A program made the position numbers and the translations under genes. A stretch of DNA of 64,000 bases, taken from positions 1-64,000 of the forward strand of contig CAIYYN010000053.1 in NCBI GenBank assembly GCA_903930435.1, given 5' to 3'. The notes under the pieces are model-generated. The model ran no database searches and was not told where the DNA came from. It saw only the letters and a list, made by a program, of their open reading frames with translations. This document shows, piece after piece, positions 20,201-23,081 of this stretch. Numbering within the stretch: the first letter of the stretch is position 1; the number at the start of each line of letters is the position of its first letter. This DNA comes from an uncultured Hyphomicrobiales bacterium (GTDB taxonomy: Bacteria > Pseudomonadota > Alphaproteobacteria > Rhizobiales > Ancalomicrobiaceae).

Positions 20201-20981
20201 TCTTGCTCGTCGTCAGATCGGTGCTGGAGAGATCAGACTGGACGGAGACCTGCGCCCCACTGTTGAGCTGGAAGGCCGGTGCCGCAGGACTGGTCAAGTC
20301 TACACCGAACGTCAGGGACAGGTTTTCGGTTGTTTTAGGTGTAAGGTTGAAACTTGCATTCGCAAGCGAATGGCTGTTGCCCGAAACGCTCAGATCGAAC
20401 ACGGTCGATGCTGTATTGGTGACGGTCTGCGTCGCGCTGAGCGCGATTGTCTCGACATTTCCGTTTATGGCGCTGGTCGCGCTCTTGATCGTCAGCTGGG
20501 TTGTTTCAGTCCCGACCACCGTCGCTGCATTCGAATTCAACGCCGAGATTGCGCTCGCAAGACCATCAATGGTCGCTGTGGTCTTGGCTGTCGGACCTGA
20601 ACCCGTCGTCGTGCTGTTGAAATAAGCCTGCGCGGCGTTGATGATCTGTGTCAGCGGACCCTGACTGCTCGCAGGATCACCAAGTTGACCCAGTGAATCC
20701 ACCGTAACATTCAGAAATGGTGCATTTGCCGACAGCGCCGTACTGGCATCAAGCGCATTCAAATCTGCGTTGAGCTGTTTCAGACCTGCGATAATGGCGC
20801 TGTCTGCGGCGATCGAAAGCCCGCCGGACAATAAGAGACGCGGCTCAAGCGCCTCAATGACAAAGACGTCGTTATGGTGTTGGCCGGGCACGTCATGTGT
20901 TGTGGGCGGCGATCCCTTACGCAATCGACGCTTCGCCGATTTCAAAAATTGCTTGGGACTTTGGTCTTTATTTCGCCACAT
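1..20981 (-). CDS. Giant LEPR-XLL / RTX / beta-helix mosaic surface protein (3' end outside window)
   Basis: The frame is open from ATG 20981 to the left edge (at least 6,993 codons) with no stop seen. Translations near 20900, 16800, 9960 and 20 all give sensible protein in one frame. The start follows a GGTGAGG ribosome site. The N-terminus is basic with no Sec signal; EALEPRLLLSGG at residues 43-54 is the LEPR-XLL motif known from very large bacterial repeat proteins. Rough order after that: beta-rich region to about residue 1360, with a coiled-coil-like stretch near 375-430; RTX-like repeats 1364-2246; propeller-like section 2260-2660; five beta-helix cassettes with interleaved CBM-, Ig- and malectin-like domains to about 6250; then nidogen-, Big_5-, cadherin- and invasin-like domains. 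I infer an exported adhesin or matrix protein, perhaps type I secreted. The C-terminus and any exporter genes lie outside. Enzyme activity in the beta-helices is not shown. Confidence 0.95.
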   Translation of the reverse strand, partial: MWRNKDQSPKQFLKSAKRRLRKGSPPTTHDVPGQHHNDVFVIEALEPRLLLSGGLSIAADSAIIAGLKQLNADLNALDASTALSANAPFLNVTVDSLGQLGDPASSQGPLTQIINAAQAYFNSTTTGSGPTAKTTATIDGLASAISALNSNAATVVGTETTQLTIKSATSAINGNVETIALSATQTVTNTASTVFDLSVSGNSHSLANASFNLTPKTTENLSLTFGVDLTSPAAPAFQLNSGAQVSVQSDLSSTDLTTSKTSTATVDGTSQTIVGGTTDINTTVTATFNNTGGAAWTTAELTPSSQQTLSSISTTTVTGSANVSFVGVQSAPIQAEQVTINEPDISTPASLTFTVATLPPSPLEKQVTSVIDELQQELTSIEGEITSSTQILADIPFIGNKLASALDPQTLFTPINNELNSLQIKLEEDLANSGTKLLQLQKDIVNALSGAGLLPDANPTSDVQIWFEDPDVSNGAATMLSVGQPIDLSHVTQLELDLTLGQSTTTKLSLAGSDLGIPGLGLSLSKSANIIGDIAWYVNVGLGLTTNAAYLVAGSGSAAQMAQGATTNNGMPFNFGVTFYLPNGFQAVGTMGFLMALLTEPNETAPSDHTNVTGNIGIGISGNTGGTSLNGGKDIAPTDISSLSIDPSFNLSVSSQLQLAFGGDFQSQPDGTYKDVSVFPSLSANLMFNWSIDNVSSLADAGAPQVGLEDISLDIGTALSDLIMPILQPIYDATNGMLDVLKFLQDTVPVIGNLIEGASSFGLTSILGGLFPSYTGGTYDWIHFAGDALYYDGDLPSSDADKLFVTVAEDAVSMIIEVDTLYGDAQAAASNDLGIPLGNLDFSGKNLALPQVNVANASDMASVPSDQVENFANDASSGTGNDAQDISNYLGGLGVDTNSSLGSLLSGASSALQAVGAASSALTGSAYNSTPSTSITSTATLTAPILEHPASILGLLFGQNVVFLNLSAGFTASFKFDPELGQVSFFGILDAALGLDLQASISAGLQLEYDSTGLIEILHNDIPGGETPAQALLDGLKFGPDPELASDTKHANDVLLLTAQFGVTLQVQVLEGAISAGLEGGVQIDFEANLLGENSPGAFENISQIQQQEQLYAGEGIDQGIVGPLKIQASGYAYLDFIWSTLWGFGPSGADQIASVKIFQYPDPPPSESNIDPLAFYNTGSGDLTLYVGPYTSQRLDENGNPLFPEGSDIGTSVQSDGNGGVTGVANPTTAAAAVAADSANYTIYVHPDNTVEVTYIDPKTGVLETQIPTDGNGNPEAVNEIIANTGSGNDNIKIVDVGGPNTVKVDFQGANNSNSTVTKIVPNPLYGTPGAPPNTPSTLKEVVPNTGTSGVVVNTSSSSGTGGPIPGSGNDTLYAADGDATLVGGSGSNLLVGGPGDDSITAGAGNDTIYSNGGNDSIVGGAGNDIIYAGAGNQLITGGPGNDTIVAGGPGNSVYDGGGGTNTLDYREVNSAVGMNYGTGIATGPGIGTEHISDFSVFYGSTVASTLIGGSTPDTIYGESGGDIIVGGSADDVIYGSTPTNIAYSGNTITGGSGNDTIYGGNGHDSIYGGSGDDSIIGGAGGSTLNGGTGDSTIKGGSGNDLILAANGSNLITTGDGNDTVQVGDGLNTITGGVGNDNINAGNGQNIIFGGTGVDIILVGFGNNTINAGVGNEYITAGGGNNTITGYKGDDVIEVGNGKNTIYGGIGNDLIVTGFGSNSIDGGTGNDTIIAGVAPAQNGGLFGGFGANSIIGGNGNDIIYAGNGANTIFGGTGNDFVAVGTGANVIIGGTGNDTILAGLILSGGGTFAVAPDFSLAGATTVIGGTGANIINGGTGNDSIVAGNGANSIIGGLGNMVIKAGDGANTIYGGTGDDQITVGNGNNIIDGGVGNDIILTGFGDSTITGGTGNNQITVGYGDNVIVVGDGNNTITLGDGSDIVTAGNGHNSIIGGGGNDRITLGSGSNTVRGGAGPDQISVGDGNNFIYGGMGDATIVAGAGNNVIFGGTGNNWISDGAGHATIQGGGNDTIYGGALASTILGGTGNDVIYGGGGGNLIVGGTGKSTIYGGTGGDTIYGGVGDNVLHSGGGATQIFGDHASIAFMLTALGTLQQTAVTPPTAASNTRNQIYGGAGADTLTGGLGNDTIWGGIGTRVINGGQGATLIYGGPGSGVTINAGNAGDVIIGSDGGNDSITGGAGNDRIELRGGNNFATGGAGANVVIGSLGNDTLVGSSGVDTLLGGAASDVLQGPASDTLIPNSGVTGDSLSSPSSVPGQTTLSLPTNAVPLGWWSQIAGPVGQALGGDAGNASAPAIAADANGPWIAWTAINNGIEGLFVAQDLNGVWTGFGGSVTGTGLSQAGTSASNPSIAIVSGAPVVAWTSTTAAGNTINVVTYNAITHTWVGLGGSDSAGGISGIGAFDNAKVLATKIGMVVTWRNLADPASPDLHAAEFNGSNWTSLGAGAVPGSGVPGSNGVAANYSVATDGQNVAVAFSIANATGAGLIVLQYNGVNWSTLAPPAPPINAAPVPFAEQLSTSSSFATEPSLAYFKGALFIAWTQQDPATGYVQQVYVAEETSGTWTSAGAGAESGFGLTANDQTSNTPVLTTNGTVLNLVWLSTQETAGGQTENLHTMTWNGASFASVLPTDTVGTGIGQVEGAIRTLAVALDPSGRPFLVTGSAGDQGLSVLEGQTTASHVWIANASETIASLLSSGIVHSGDLILVAGTTSDSNLTLGASADGVTIAGLDGVKLTTGITINGASNLTIRNLDITGAVSINNSASVALVGDTFQSSVTLSGATGLLARNNQFSGVIISSASDGLISDNTFSGAAFGLTINAAFSGEIANNTISGGQAAVLYAAAAALSGNTISKSPIGVETTVSDSATLFGAVAGSTPNTITGNTIGVELQNARVINQIITGNITGVSGSGLVGGTSESDYNLINFNTTGIGNFTGTVQFNRIEENGTGIAATSNQVIFDNQIVGNTGFGIRLSGVGNVQIAGNTIHAMVGDGIHLDNNAFNIAIESNILWADTGYDIYVDNNSETGFWSDYNTLYKTDAGRIVYWTRDFSDILDWQDDVNQFDLHSIGLTSVNPGWAEPHFAADANGFLITRPLVAGQRPTNPTIAAGDPAGSFIGYTGVANLLTNDNFENGLAGWTYTAGGITTSTALTPTLSTAEFESGSANNTAAQQTINLAAAGYSAAQIDSGSLQLAFGGQVSILSKAVSAEISVIFLDGSNNAIGNAVVVPAGTTLGAWMRVFDTTYIPVGTRSVQYVFGVAKTDSSNGALLDNAYLAIEPQGYGPDQGVTPVPNVVTGLNTVGRITLLSPTLYVNWDANTPHFITWDSYGAAAGGAVELQLLQQTANGLVQIATIASSVPDTGRYSWSPSASGISPGTTGLYVRVVSVANTSIYDTSTEAFTVPQTGSTYYVAVDGSNRNTGKSSSAPLPLPENVFWDYAVGAGSVINIAAGTYPLIVPLALSGSANLGFGNEAGFTIDGAAGGGTIFTPANPDITPAALVTINDSSLDTLNNLTFAGGVDALIVENGSNGFNASYLAASGNSGDAFDINTNAPTGVLDHLSSTGEGGAGLNFSGSIGTISYFTATNDHDGIVTNDYSTSIGAITNATISGSVGYGLYLRVIGQTVITGSKFTNDATAAWLNATSTGSSITFGDQTLSNGDGNIIVGSSSEAIDASGNVKIYGNSISGTTGSYQSVELYGQGAFSYNLLFGNQNGVQIDGTSSVIDNRIYDNAGFGILLRSNNNTVSGNTLYSNGFGIEINASGSSITNNLIYSDTYAGLFLDGATNTVITNNTIYEPTAGAAPYLPNPNYPTGAVVLYQASTGTNLTNNIISALSGIGIAVSDASQPGFTSNYNFFQTGPGGRIGTWLGLTQTTLAQWRTATSKDGNSQSGNPLFVSPTANGTSDDYHLQSLQGSDHGGSLSVVAGTNGLPQAAVGAYADDTASSSAIAAGNPATPIGLEPSPNGGAVEIGAYGGTNESSLTPSAFLNVTGPASGTTLTQGTTAQITWTSFNVNGTVTISVSSNGTTFTPIASGVANSGSYDWNISAAAFPIGSTYQVEVTSDAAPNVFGISSGVFNIAAPTHVYYVNGSSSGGQYTTAGGSDQNNGTSAATPMATLGGLLANYTLEPGDIVYVDAGTYNLTNNIVFPTKDSGSGVNPGQVITIQGPTQQGFTATFNRQGTSGTFYDFEFAGASNITLANLTITGGGTGVQLDDNTNSTGISVVNSILKNNGTNVYDGVGDNNFTLSGSTLSLQLGSDSVHINTNSSAQILNDTISTNVAGGFNTGLEIDSGVNTLVQGNTFIGAGYAPTLLYVNASTTLTISGNTFSGSDYFSADINNSSGVFEANTIDSSLGTTGLQISGTYGNSAAPFIAEGNTVFGQIAGNAYGAAIYVGSNAEAIDNTVYNSDIGITVAGGIALGNTVYGSNEGILATSGVVEGNTIHTNTTGVIISGSNNLIENNTIYGNTTGIQVGQYSSGSGNKIINNTIVQTGNVALTLLNGNITGTSFLDNIVSLNNAIGIVAPSAAQVGFTSDYNLYYLQGVSGIATWSGQTIVSLNDFKTEIALDLNSIAADPQFVDPASNNYTVTNTSPALNRGDQSLQYLSEPVTTTVGDGNRIDIGAAGGTASANPSPTTIVQLLGATGGQRYQVGRTTTVSYTSAGLTATDPVLFIDTAGGAVAATDGANAWQASEYVKQGGSSQTITTPVNANGYALPEAVLQSTTLFNGPTSGSGSYVIPVGAGTYQVTLAFVDPYDSGIGQRTFNIIANGVTERAAFDIYKAAGGANKATEVTFNVTTTNNAGLELDLQSVYGEALISGIQISRVNPSPSTWTGSAEVSYDGGITWTTVATGLTFDQYGGGSFSFNPTTSTSDGLLKIVATNGVNTVSDVSQGAFVAAPAGTDFYVSSTGNDSNSGKSPNAPMASLASLLNVYTLEPGDTVHVAAGTYSLPSAIVLGASASGVAGDPVEIVGAGASTIFTRNTTAAGSSVFEFNGGHDIALEDVAVTGGSIGVDILDGVGSTDVSLQGLTVSAFGADGVYVGSGSTNFTLGQSTIQNSVGGGNPAGIYFVSADNATVTQSTFNNLYYGVNAYSNSGLTLGLTIENSTFNLDDEGISAAVAYSPSNSNYLKIINNTITGSIYDGIYANLGYGIGTITGNTVTGTSGFNGDGLNAVVNNPGSIISGNTLTNDQLGLVLSGSDPVAVNNTVTGNNRAGVMVQSTGGTIHGNTVSGNAIGFDITGYGTTISNNLLIGNTSIAFDDETNGGFTLNQIDNNTVVQTGGIVIQDTTTTTVSVENNIFDLNGGTMFVVTAADTLGLQSNYNLFDLSNGAVMADWEGTNPTTQGQIVAGLTDWMFGTGLDRNSLTGDPQFVNPASGNYYLAATSPGIDAGDPASRYDLEPGNGGGRINLGIEGDTPNATLAGSVSVQVTSPAPLSKLQQGVATTINFSTAGVTGLQAITRVNLAGPAISGMTAETSWVAGTSGGGNTSTQSTINAAGALDGAPASVYATAKLAQEGTGNSITQTAAVADGNYVVTLNFAEYNDVGIGNRLFNIVINGVTVAKNFDILAATGGKINTAVDAQFNVTASGGSGIVIQLVNANNGYGAVLSGYEIDRVVQPATIQTAEVEVSPDGGTTWQIISTAATVDAFGNGSVNWTPDFVTNSSLNNGNDALVRVIADGVTAQSKPFLVTNAGTDYYVNASSTGGQYTTAAGNDLNSGKTPDAPMASLTALLRAYNLGPGDTVYVDAGNYQLLTDVLLGPSDSGTGTSAATALTIEGPTAGTATFNRDNLTANDIQIDGAQNVVIENLTLTGAGTGVLLVQNSASNNITLSNLTIENEAQYGVYVNNGNSAFTLNGSEIFGGVKGYNDTGVYLNGDYETPVNDLVSNTQIFGQYIAISVNGADATITNNSIHDNNVYGIYVYGGASSTAYVEIVSNNNVFNNGDSSSSNYGIFATSYVDVTGNSIYNESNQSDIGLFVGSNAVATGNTIYGDYDGVSIGDASATVTGNRIFENSDAGVLMAGSGGKLIGNQIYSNGVGVRDTVYAYYNVVIETNLIYDNTTEAINIAGGGAGSGNLISGNTIWQSVGTAVDINSSAINTTLSNNIIWVDRGTLISVASNSESGFSALYNLYYYGANATPASLVSWGGTIYANLAAWNAGQPALGLNVGSKEGNPDFINPAGADGVLGGPDTALGSGKDDNFTPGKGSPAIDAADAFIQTTTDLLGQSRHDDPATPNTGLGAPVYDVTAPTTSATLTQGSYISGSETYAGYYATYSLPFTFKFYGINYNTIYISPTGAIFFSAAAASNAALAGTPSLANLQSTPMIAPFWSAQDTRYGSDGVYADTSSPGYVTLRFVTTPLSGNYSTPPNVFGVRLGADGSIVFEYGANLNNQSAIIGVSNGGLGDYTLASVSGANNLANSAPIQFTPNEAEGFTFNDIGAIEFQGASNNATLPVISQTVNLPTDGSTTDAVFTSITLDFNETLDLISATSAANYQLVAAGPDGKFGTADDITIPVTVVYSAAAKSVTLVLPDGALADGSYRLTVSGSGGLIDTSGNKLDGADDGVAGSPFVSTFTINRSADLPPVVTNETLTIPGDETLPVTLAATDPGNNPITYAITTAPTHGTITGFNAATGTFKYQPDYGYVGKDTIAFTATDSKLASAVGAVSIAVTAINHAPVASDETAQAIAGVPLTLTLAGSDLETPTSQLVLGIASQPSHGTVVITGQNTVTYTATNGYSGADSFTYTWTDTGAPVGNSGNVLTSAPAKVSLSVTVVNHAPTTASATISATENATYTFQTADFPYQDPNNVPSTALKAVIIETLPTAGAGVIFDNGVAVTSGQAIAAADIAAGKLTFVPAANVYGNALGSFTFAVQNSGGTANGGLDTSSSATAVINVAQVITAPSSTTSTLVASPGSVTADGVTTTTLTVTVRDAEGNAVAGQSVTVGANGSGNTFGATSGTTNASGVFTTTLASTKAQVET
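2230..3872 (-). repeat. Right-handed beta-helix cassette 5
   Basis: Opens with YYVNASSTGG and LGPGDTVYVDAGNYQL. It carries GNTIYGD / GNQIYSNG coil repeats and closes with NPDFINPAGADG and GSPAIDAAD, the classic end of extracellular beta-helix proteins. It is the last cassette before the C-terminal adhesion-type domains. Confidence 0.83.
3880..4690 (-). other. Malectin-like domain B plus Ig-like linker
   Basis: Second malectin-like domain, with RVNLAGP, then YVVTLNFAEYNDVGIGNRLF, FDILAATGG and LSGYEID in order. An Ig-like segment with VSPDGGTTW follows. Its arrangement relative to the neighbouring beta-helices mirrors domain A, so malectin + Ig + beta-helix appears to be the duplicated unit. 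Confidence 0.82.
4690..6245 (-). repeat. Right-handed beta-helix cassette 4
   Basis: Opens with FYVSSTGNDSNSGKSP and LEPGDTVHVAAGTYSL, contains NNTITGS / GNTVTGT coil repeats, and closes with DPQFVNPASGNYYL and GGRINLGIEG. It is the closest relative of cassettes 3 and 5. Confidence 0.85.
6270..7050 (-). other. Malectin-like domain A plus Ig-like linker
   Basis: In protein order the segment runs FIDTAGG, then YVIPVGAGTYQVTLAFVD, GIGQRTFNI, FDIYKAAGG and LISGIQI. This is the signature series of bacterial malectin (di-glucose-binding-like) domains. An Ig/KNH-like segment containing VSYDGGITW follows it. A glycan-binding role is inferred from the family. Confidence 0.8.
7050..8702 (-). repeat. 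Right-handed beta-helix cassette 3
   Basis: Opens with YYVNGSS and LEPGDIVYVDAGTYNL. The coils contain ENTIYGNTT-type repeats and the cassette ends with DPQFVDPASNNY and RIDIGAAGG. The opening and closing signatures match cassettes 4 and 5 closely, indicating duplication of a whole cassette. Confidence 0.85.
9010..10727 (-). repeat. Right-handed beta-helix cassette 2
   Basis: Opens with TYYVAVDGSNRNTGKS and a VINIAAGTY strand, runs through about 20 coil-like repeats (SGNTLYSN, TNNTIYE and similar), and closes with a GNPLFVSP segment and AVEIGAYGG, the usual end of this cassette type. A Kre9/KNH-like Ig segment (about 8710-8985) links it to the next cassette. Confidence 0.82.
11640..12900 (-). 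repeat. Right-handed beta-helix cassette 1
   Basis: Repeating strand-turn units of the type NTI-GN-I (for example NNTISG, GNTISK, GNTIHAM) are typical of parallel beta-helix (NosD/pectate-lyase-like) folds. The cassette has a divergent opening and lacks the YYV...GDTVYVDAGTY-type lead seen in cassettes 3-5. A CBM-like jelly-roll segment (about 11080-11560) and an Ig-like segment (about 10740-11030) follow it in protein order. Confidence 0.8.
12990..14200 (-). other. Beta-propeller-like section of the giant protein
   Basis: Six or seven degenerate repeats share a WIAWT / VVAWTS / MVVTWR / VAVAFS / FIAWTQ / LVWLST strand, each followed by a segment ending in a NGxxW-type turn. The spacing and motifs resemble propeller or sialidase-like blades. 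No catalytic residues could be identified, so a binding role is more likely than hydrolysis. Confidence 0.55.
14245..16890 (-). repeat. RTX-like GGxGN(D/N)xI repeat block within the giant protein
   Basis: About 880 residues made almost entirely of glycine-rich nonapeptide-like units such as GGTGNDSI, GGGGNDRI, GDGNNTI and GAGNNVI. Many units carry Asn-Asn where canonical calcium-binding RTX units have Asn-Asp. Short non-repeat inserts occur near 15540-15600 and 14600-14730. The block lies about one third of the way along the part seen here, with more than 4,700 residues after it, rather than at the C-terminus as in typical RTX exoproteins. Confidence 0.9.
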
Positions 20982-21649
20982 CGGAAACCTCACCGAAGGC
21001 TAAAACGCTAAAAAATATCAAATTTCCATAAGGGGCACGTTAAGAGTATATTAATAATCGTTATTGTAAAGTTAAAATCCGGTGCGCGCTTCCGAAAATA
21101 AAGGGACGCGGAGTCCAAATTGTTTTGGCAAGGTGCACGAATAGATTTAGCCGGAAACAAGCCATTTCGCTGATGCCCAAATATTGGGCGCGGTTCGTTG
21201 AGCCGGCGTTGGCTCTCAGAAGTGATTGCAGATCGTTCGTAGCTTGTTACTTGAACTCAAGCTTGTACCGATTGATGCGCCACCGAACGGACTTTCACCG
21301 CAGACGGTACTGGAAACCTTTAATGTTCAGATGCAACTGTGCAAGTTCAGTGTCGCCATTCTAGGGCACAACGTCTGTTCTGGCCGGCAAATGTCTGCCG
21401 ACAGGATCGCTCGCACGCGTGTCAATCCGCATTTGCCATGAGCTGATAAGATCGCGAATGGTCTCTGCACCGGACAATTGTCCTTTGGCGGCGCGGCCAA
21501 GGACGTAAGCGACCACGATCCTATACCGGCGGTACCGGAACTGAAGACATGTCAGAGTCAGGTACTATGTCCCGATCCGTCTCCCTGCCGACGCTAGACC
21601 CGCAACCGTTTCGTGCGCACGCTCCAGGTACTCTCAATTTCTACTGAGC
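20982..21649. other. Gene-free interval upstream of the giant gene
   Basis: This 668-bp stretch separates the giant gene start from the ThDP decarboxylase beta-subunit stop. The first 90 bp are AT-rich and hold a candidate promoter for the giant gene. The rest contains only short frames without recognisable domains or good ribosome sites, and I call no gene here. Confidence 0.6.
21048..21075 (-). promoter_or_regulatory. Candidate sigma70-type promoter for the giant gene
   Basis: On the minus strand TTAACT (21070-21075) is followed after 16 bp by TAATAT (21048-21053), about 67 bp before the ATG at 20981. An alternative TTTACA / TATACT pair overlaps it with poorer spacing. This is a sequence match only. 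Confidence 0.35.
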
Positions 21650-22246
21650 TTAGGTCACCTCAAACCCAAGATGAGCCCGGAACCGGTTCTTGATGTGCAC
21701 GGCATCCCGAGGCGGCAGCGAGCGCGGTACATTTTCCGCCTTGATCCGAATATCGTAGAGGCGCGGTCCCGCAGCTCCCGCTTTGAGCGCTTCGGCCAGT
21801 GCCTCCACGCCCGCATCGTCGGTAACAGTCGCGGTCGCAGCGAAGCCCATCGCCAACGCGACCTGCGCCAGTTCCAGGCCAAAACCACTATGGCTGACCT
21901 GCATCCCTGTTTCGCCGTAATGACCATTGTTGAGGACAGCAATGACGAGGTTCGCAGGACAGGCGACCGCGATCGTCGCCAGCCCGCCGAGCCCCATCAA
22001 TTGCTCGCCGTCGCCTGTGATGACGAGCACCGTCCGCTCCGGCCTGGCCTGAGCAAGACCGAGGCCGACCAGCGCTGCTGCACCCATCGCGCCCCAGAGA
22101 TAATAGTTTCCGTCGTGATCCCCTGCCGCATTGACATCATAGCTCGGAGAACCCAGCCCGGTGACAACAAGCAAGTCTGCGCGGTCTCGCAGCAGTCGAG
22201 ATACAACAGCGCGTCGGTCAAGCGTCCCTGAAAGTGGTGTTACCAT
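21650..22246 (-). CDS. ThDP-dependent decarboxylase, beta (ThDP-binding) subunit, ComE / phosphonopyruvate-decarboxylase type
   Basis: The 198-residue protein is the C-terminal, cofactor-binding half of a split 2-oxoacid decarboxylase. The ThDP/Mg motif is visible as GDGEQ near residue 78 followed about 28 residues later by LNNGHYGETG. Sulfopyruvate decarboxylase (ComDE) and phosphonopyruvate decarboxylase share this fold and give sulfoacetaldehyde or phosphonoacetaldehyde plus CO2. The ATG overlaps the alpha-subunit stop (ATGGTAA) after a GGGAG ribosome site, so the two are translationally coupled. No coenzyme M, sulfonate or phosphonate genes are adjacent, so the 2-oxoacid substrate is unknown. 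Confidence 0.85.
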   Translation of the reverse strand: MVTPLSGTLDRRAVVSRLLRDRADLLVVTGLGSPSYDVNAAGDHDGNYYLWGAMGAAALVGLGLAQARPERTVLVITGDGEQLMGLGGLATIAVACPANLVIAVLNNGHYGETGMQVSHSGFGLELAQVALAMGFAATATVTDDAGVEALAEALKAGAAGPRLYDIRIKAENVPRSLPPRDAVHIKNRFRAHLGFEVT

Positions 22247-22794
22247 TTCTTTTCTCCCAGGAGCCGTTGCGATAGGATGACGGCAATCTGCTGATCAGCC
22301 CCATAGGCCAATGTCGCCGCCGACCCAACGATGGCGATCAAATCGTCTGGGGTCGATGCGCGCATCGTGCGGATACCGACAGCTTCCAGCGATCGCTCAG
22401 TAGCCAGCCCCATGGGTACCTGCCAGGGATTGAATTCCGCCCATTCACCGCGCATCGTCACCAGCATCAACAGCGGTAGCCGGGCGATGACGGGCAGCGA
22501 CAACATATTAATGCAATTGCCGACGCCACTGGACTGCATCAGGATCACGCTGCGTAGGCCACCAAGCCAGGCACCGGCAGCAATCGCGATGCCTTCTTCT
22601 TCCGTTGTCAGCACATTGCACGTCACATCATTGTCGGAACGGAACAACTGGATGAGCCGCGCATGTCCCGCATCCGGTACATAGGACATCTGGCGAACGT
22701 CGTGGCGTTTCAACAGTTGATAGAGGTCACTGGGCCAATCCCGGGTACGTCCTGCCTCGCCTTGCGCCTCGGCGGTGATTGAACCATCTCCCAC
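22240..22794 (-). CDS. ThDP-dependent decarboxylase, alpha (PYR) subunit, ComD / phosphonopyruvate-decarboxylase type
   Basis: The 184-residue protein matches the N-terminal pyrimidine-binding half of ThDP decarboxylases. The TTEEEGIAIAAGAWLGG segment (about residues 65-81) holds the conserved glutamate that activates ThDP, and it is followed by the MQSSGVGN loop typical of the sulfopyruvate/phosphonopyruvate group. The start is GTG at 22794 with GGGAGAG eight bases upstream. A later start would lose little of the domain. It forms a two-gene operon with the beta subunit. Family membership is clear but substrate specificity is not. Confidence 0.85.
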   Translation of the reverse strand: MGDGSITAEAQGEAGRTRDWPSDLYQLLKRHDVRQMSYVPDAGHARLIQLFRSDNDVTCNVLTTEEEGIAIAAGAWLGGLRSVILMQSSGVGNCINMLSLPVIARLPLLMLVTMRGEWAEFNPWQVPMGLATERSLEAVGIRTMRASTPDDLIAIVGSAATLAYGADQQIAVILSQRLLGEKKW

Positions 22795-23081
22795 AGCGTG
22801 CTCTCCCGTGTTCGCCCATCTGTTGATCTAATTGGCCGTGACAGCTTCCTTCAAGTCGCTGATACACGCTCGGCCTCGGGCAGAGTCTGCTTCCCGCAAC
22901 TTTGGCCAAAAGAGTTTGAACGGATTCAGCGGCCCTAGCCAAGGCCGGCTGCTGGCGTGTGTCAAGCCTGACGGGGACCGCCTGGATAAAATCCGTGCGG
23001 TCATCGCCGCTTTATGTGTTCAGATCGCGGCGATGATCATCCTTTTATGTCCGCATAAACCACCGCTCGGTCACTTGGCGA

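Noticed and set aside
1-20981. A cluster of several separate adhesin genes rather than one
   Set aside because: The frame at 20981, 16800, 9960 and 3 is the same and the translated modules join without stops, so one gene is the simpler reading.
21125-21441. Short plus-strand frames in the gap before the decarboxylase genes
   Set aside because: They overlap each other, lack convincing ribosome sites and show no recognisable domain.
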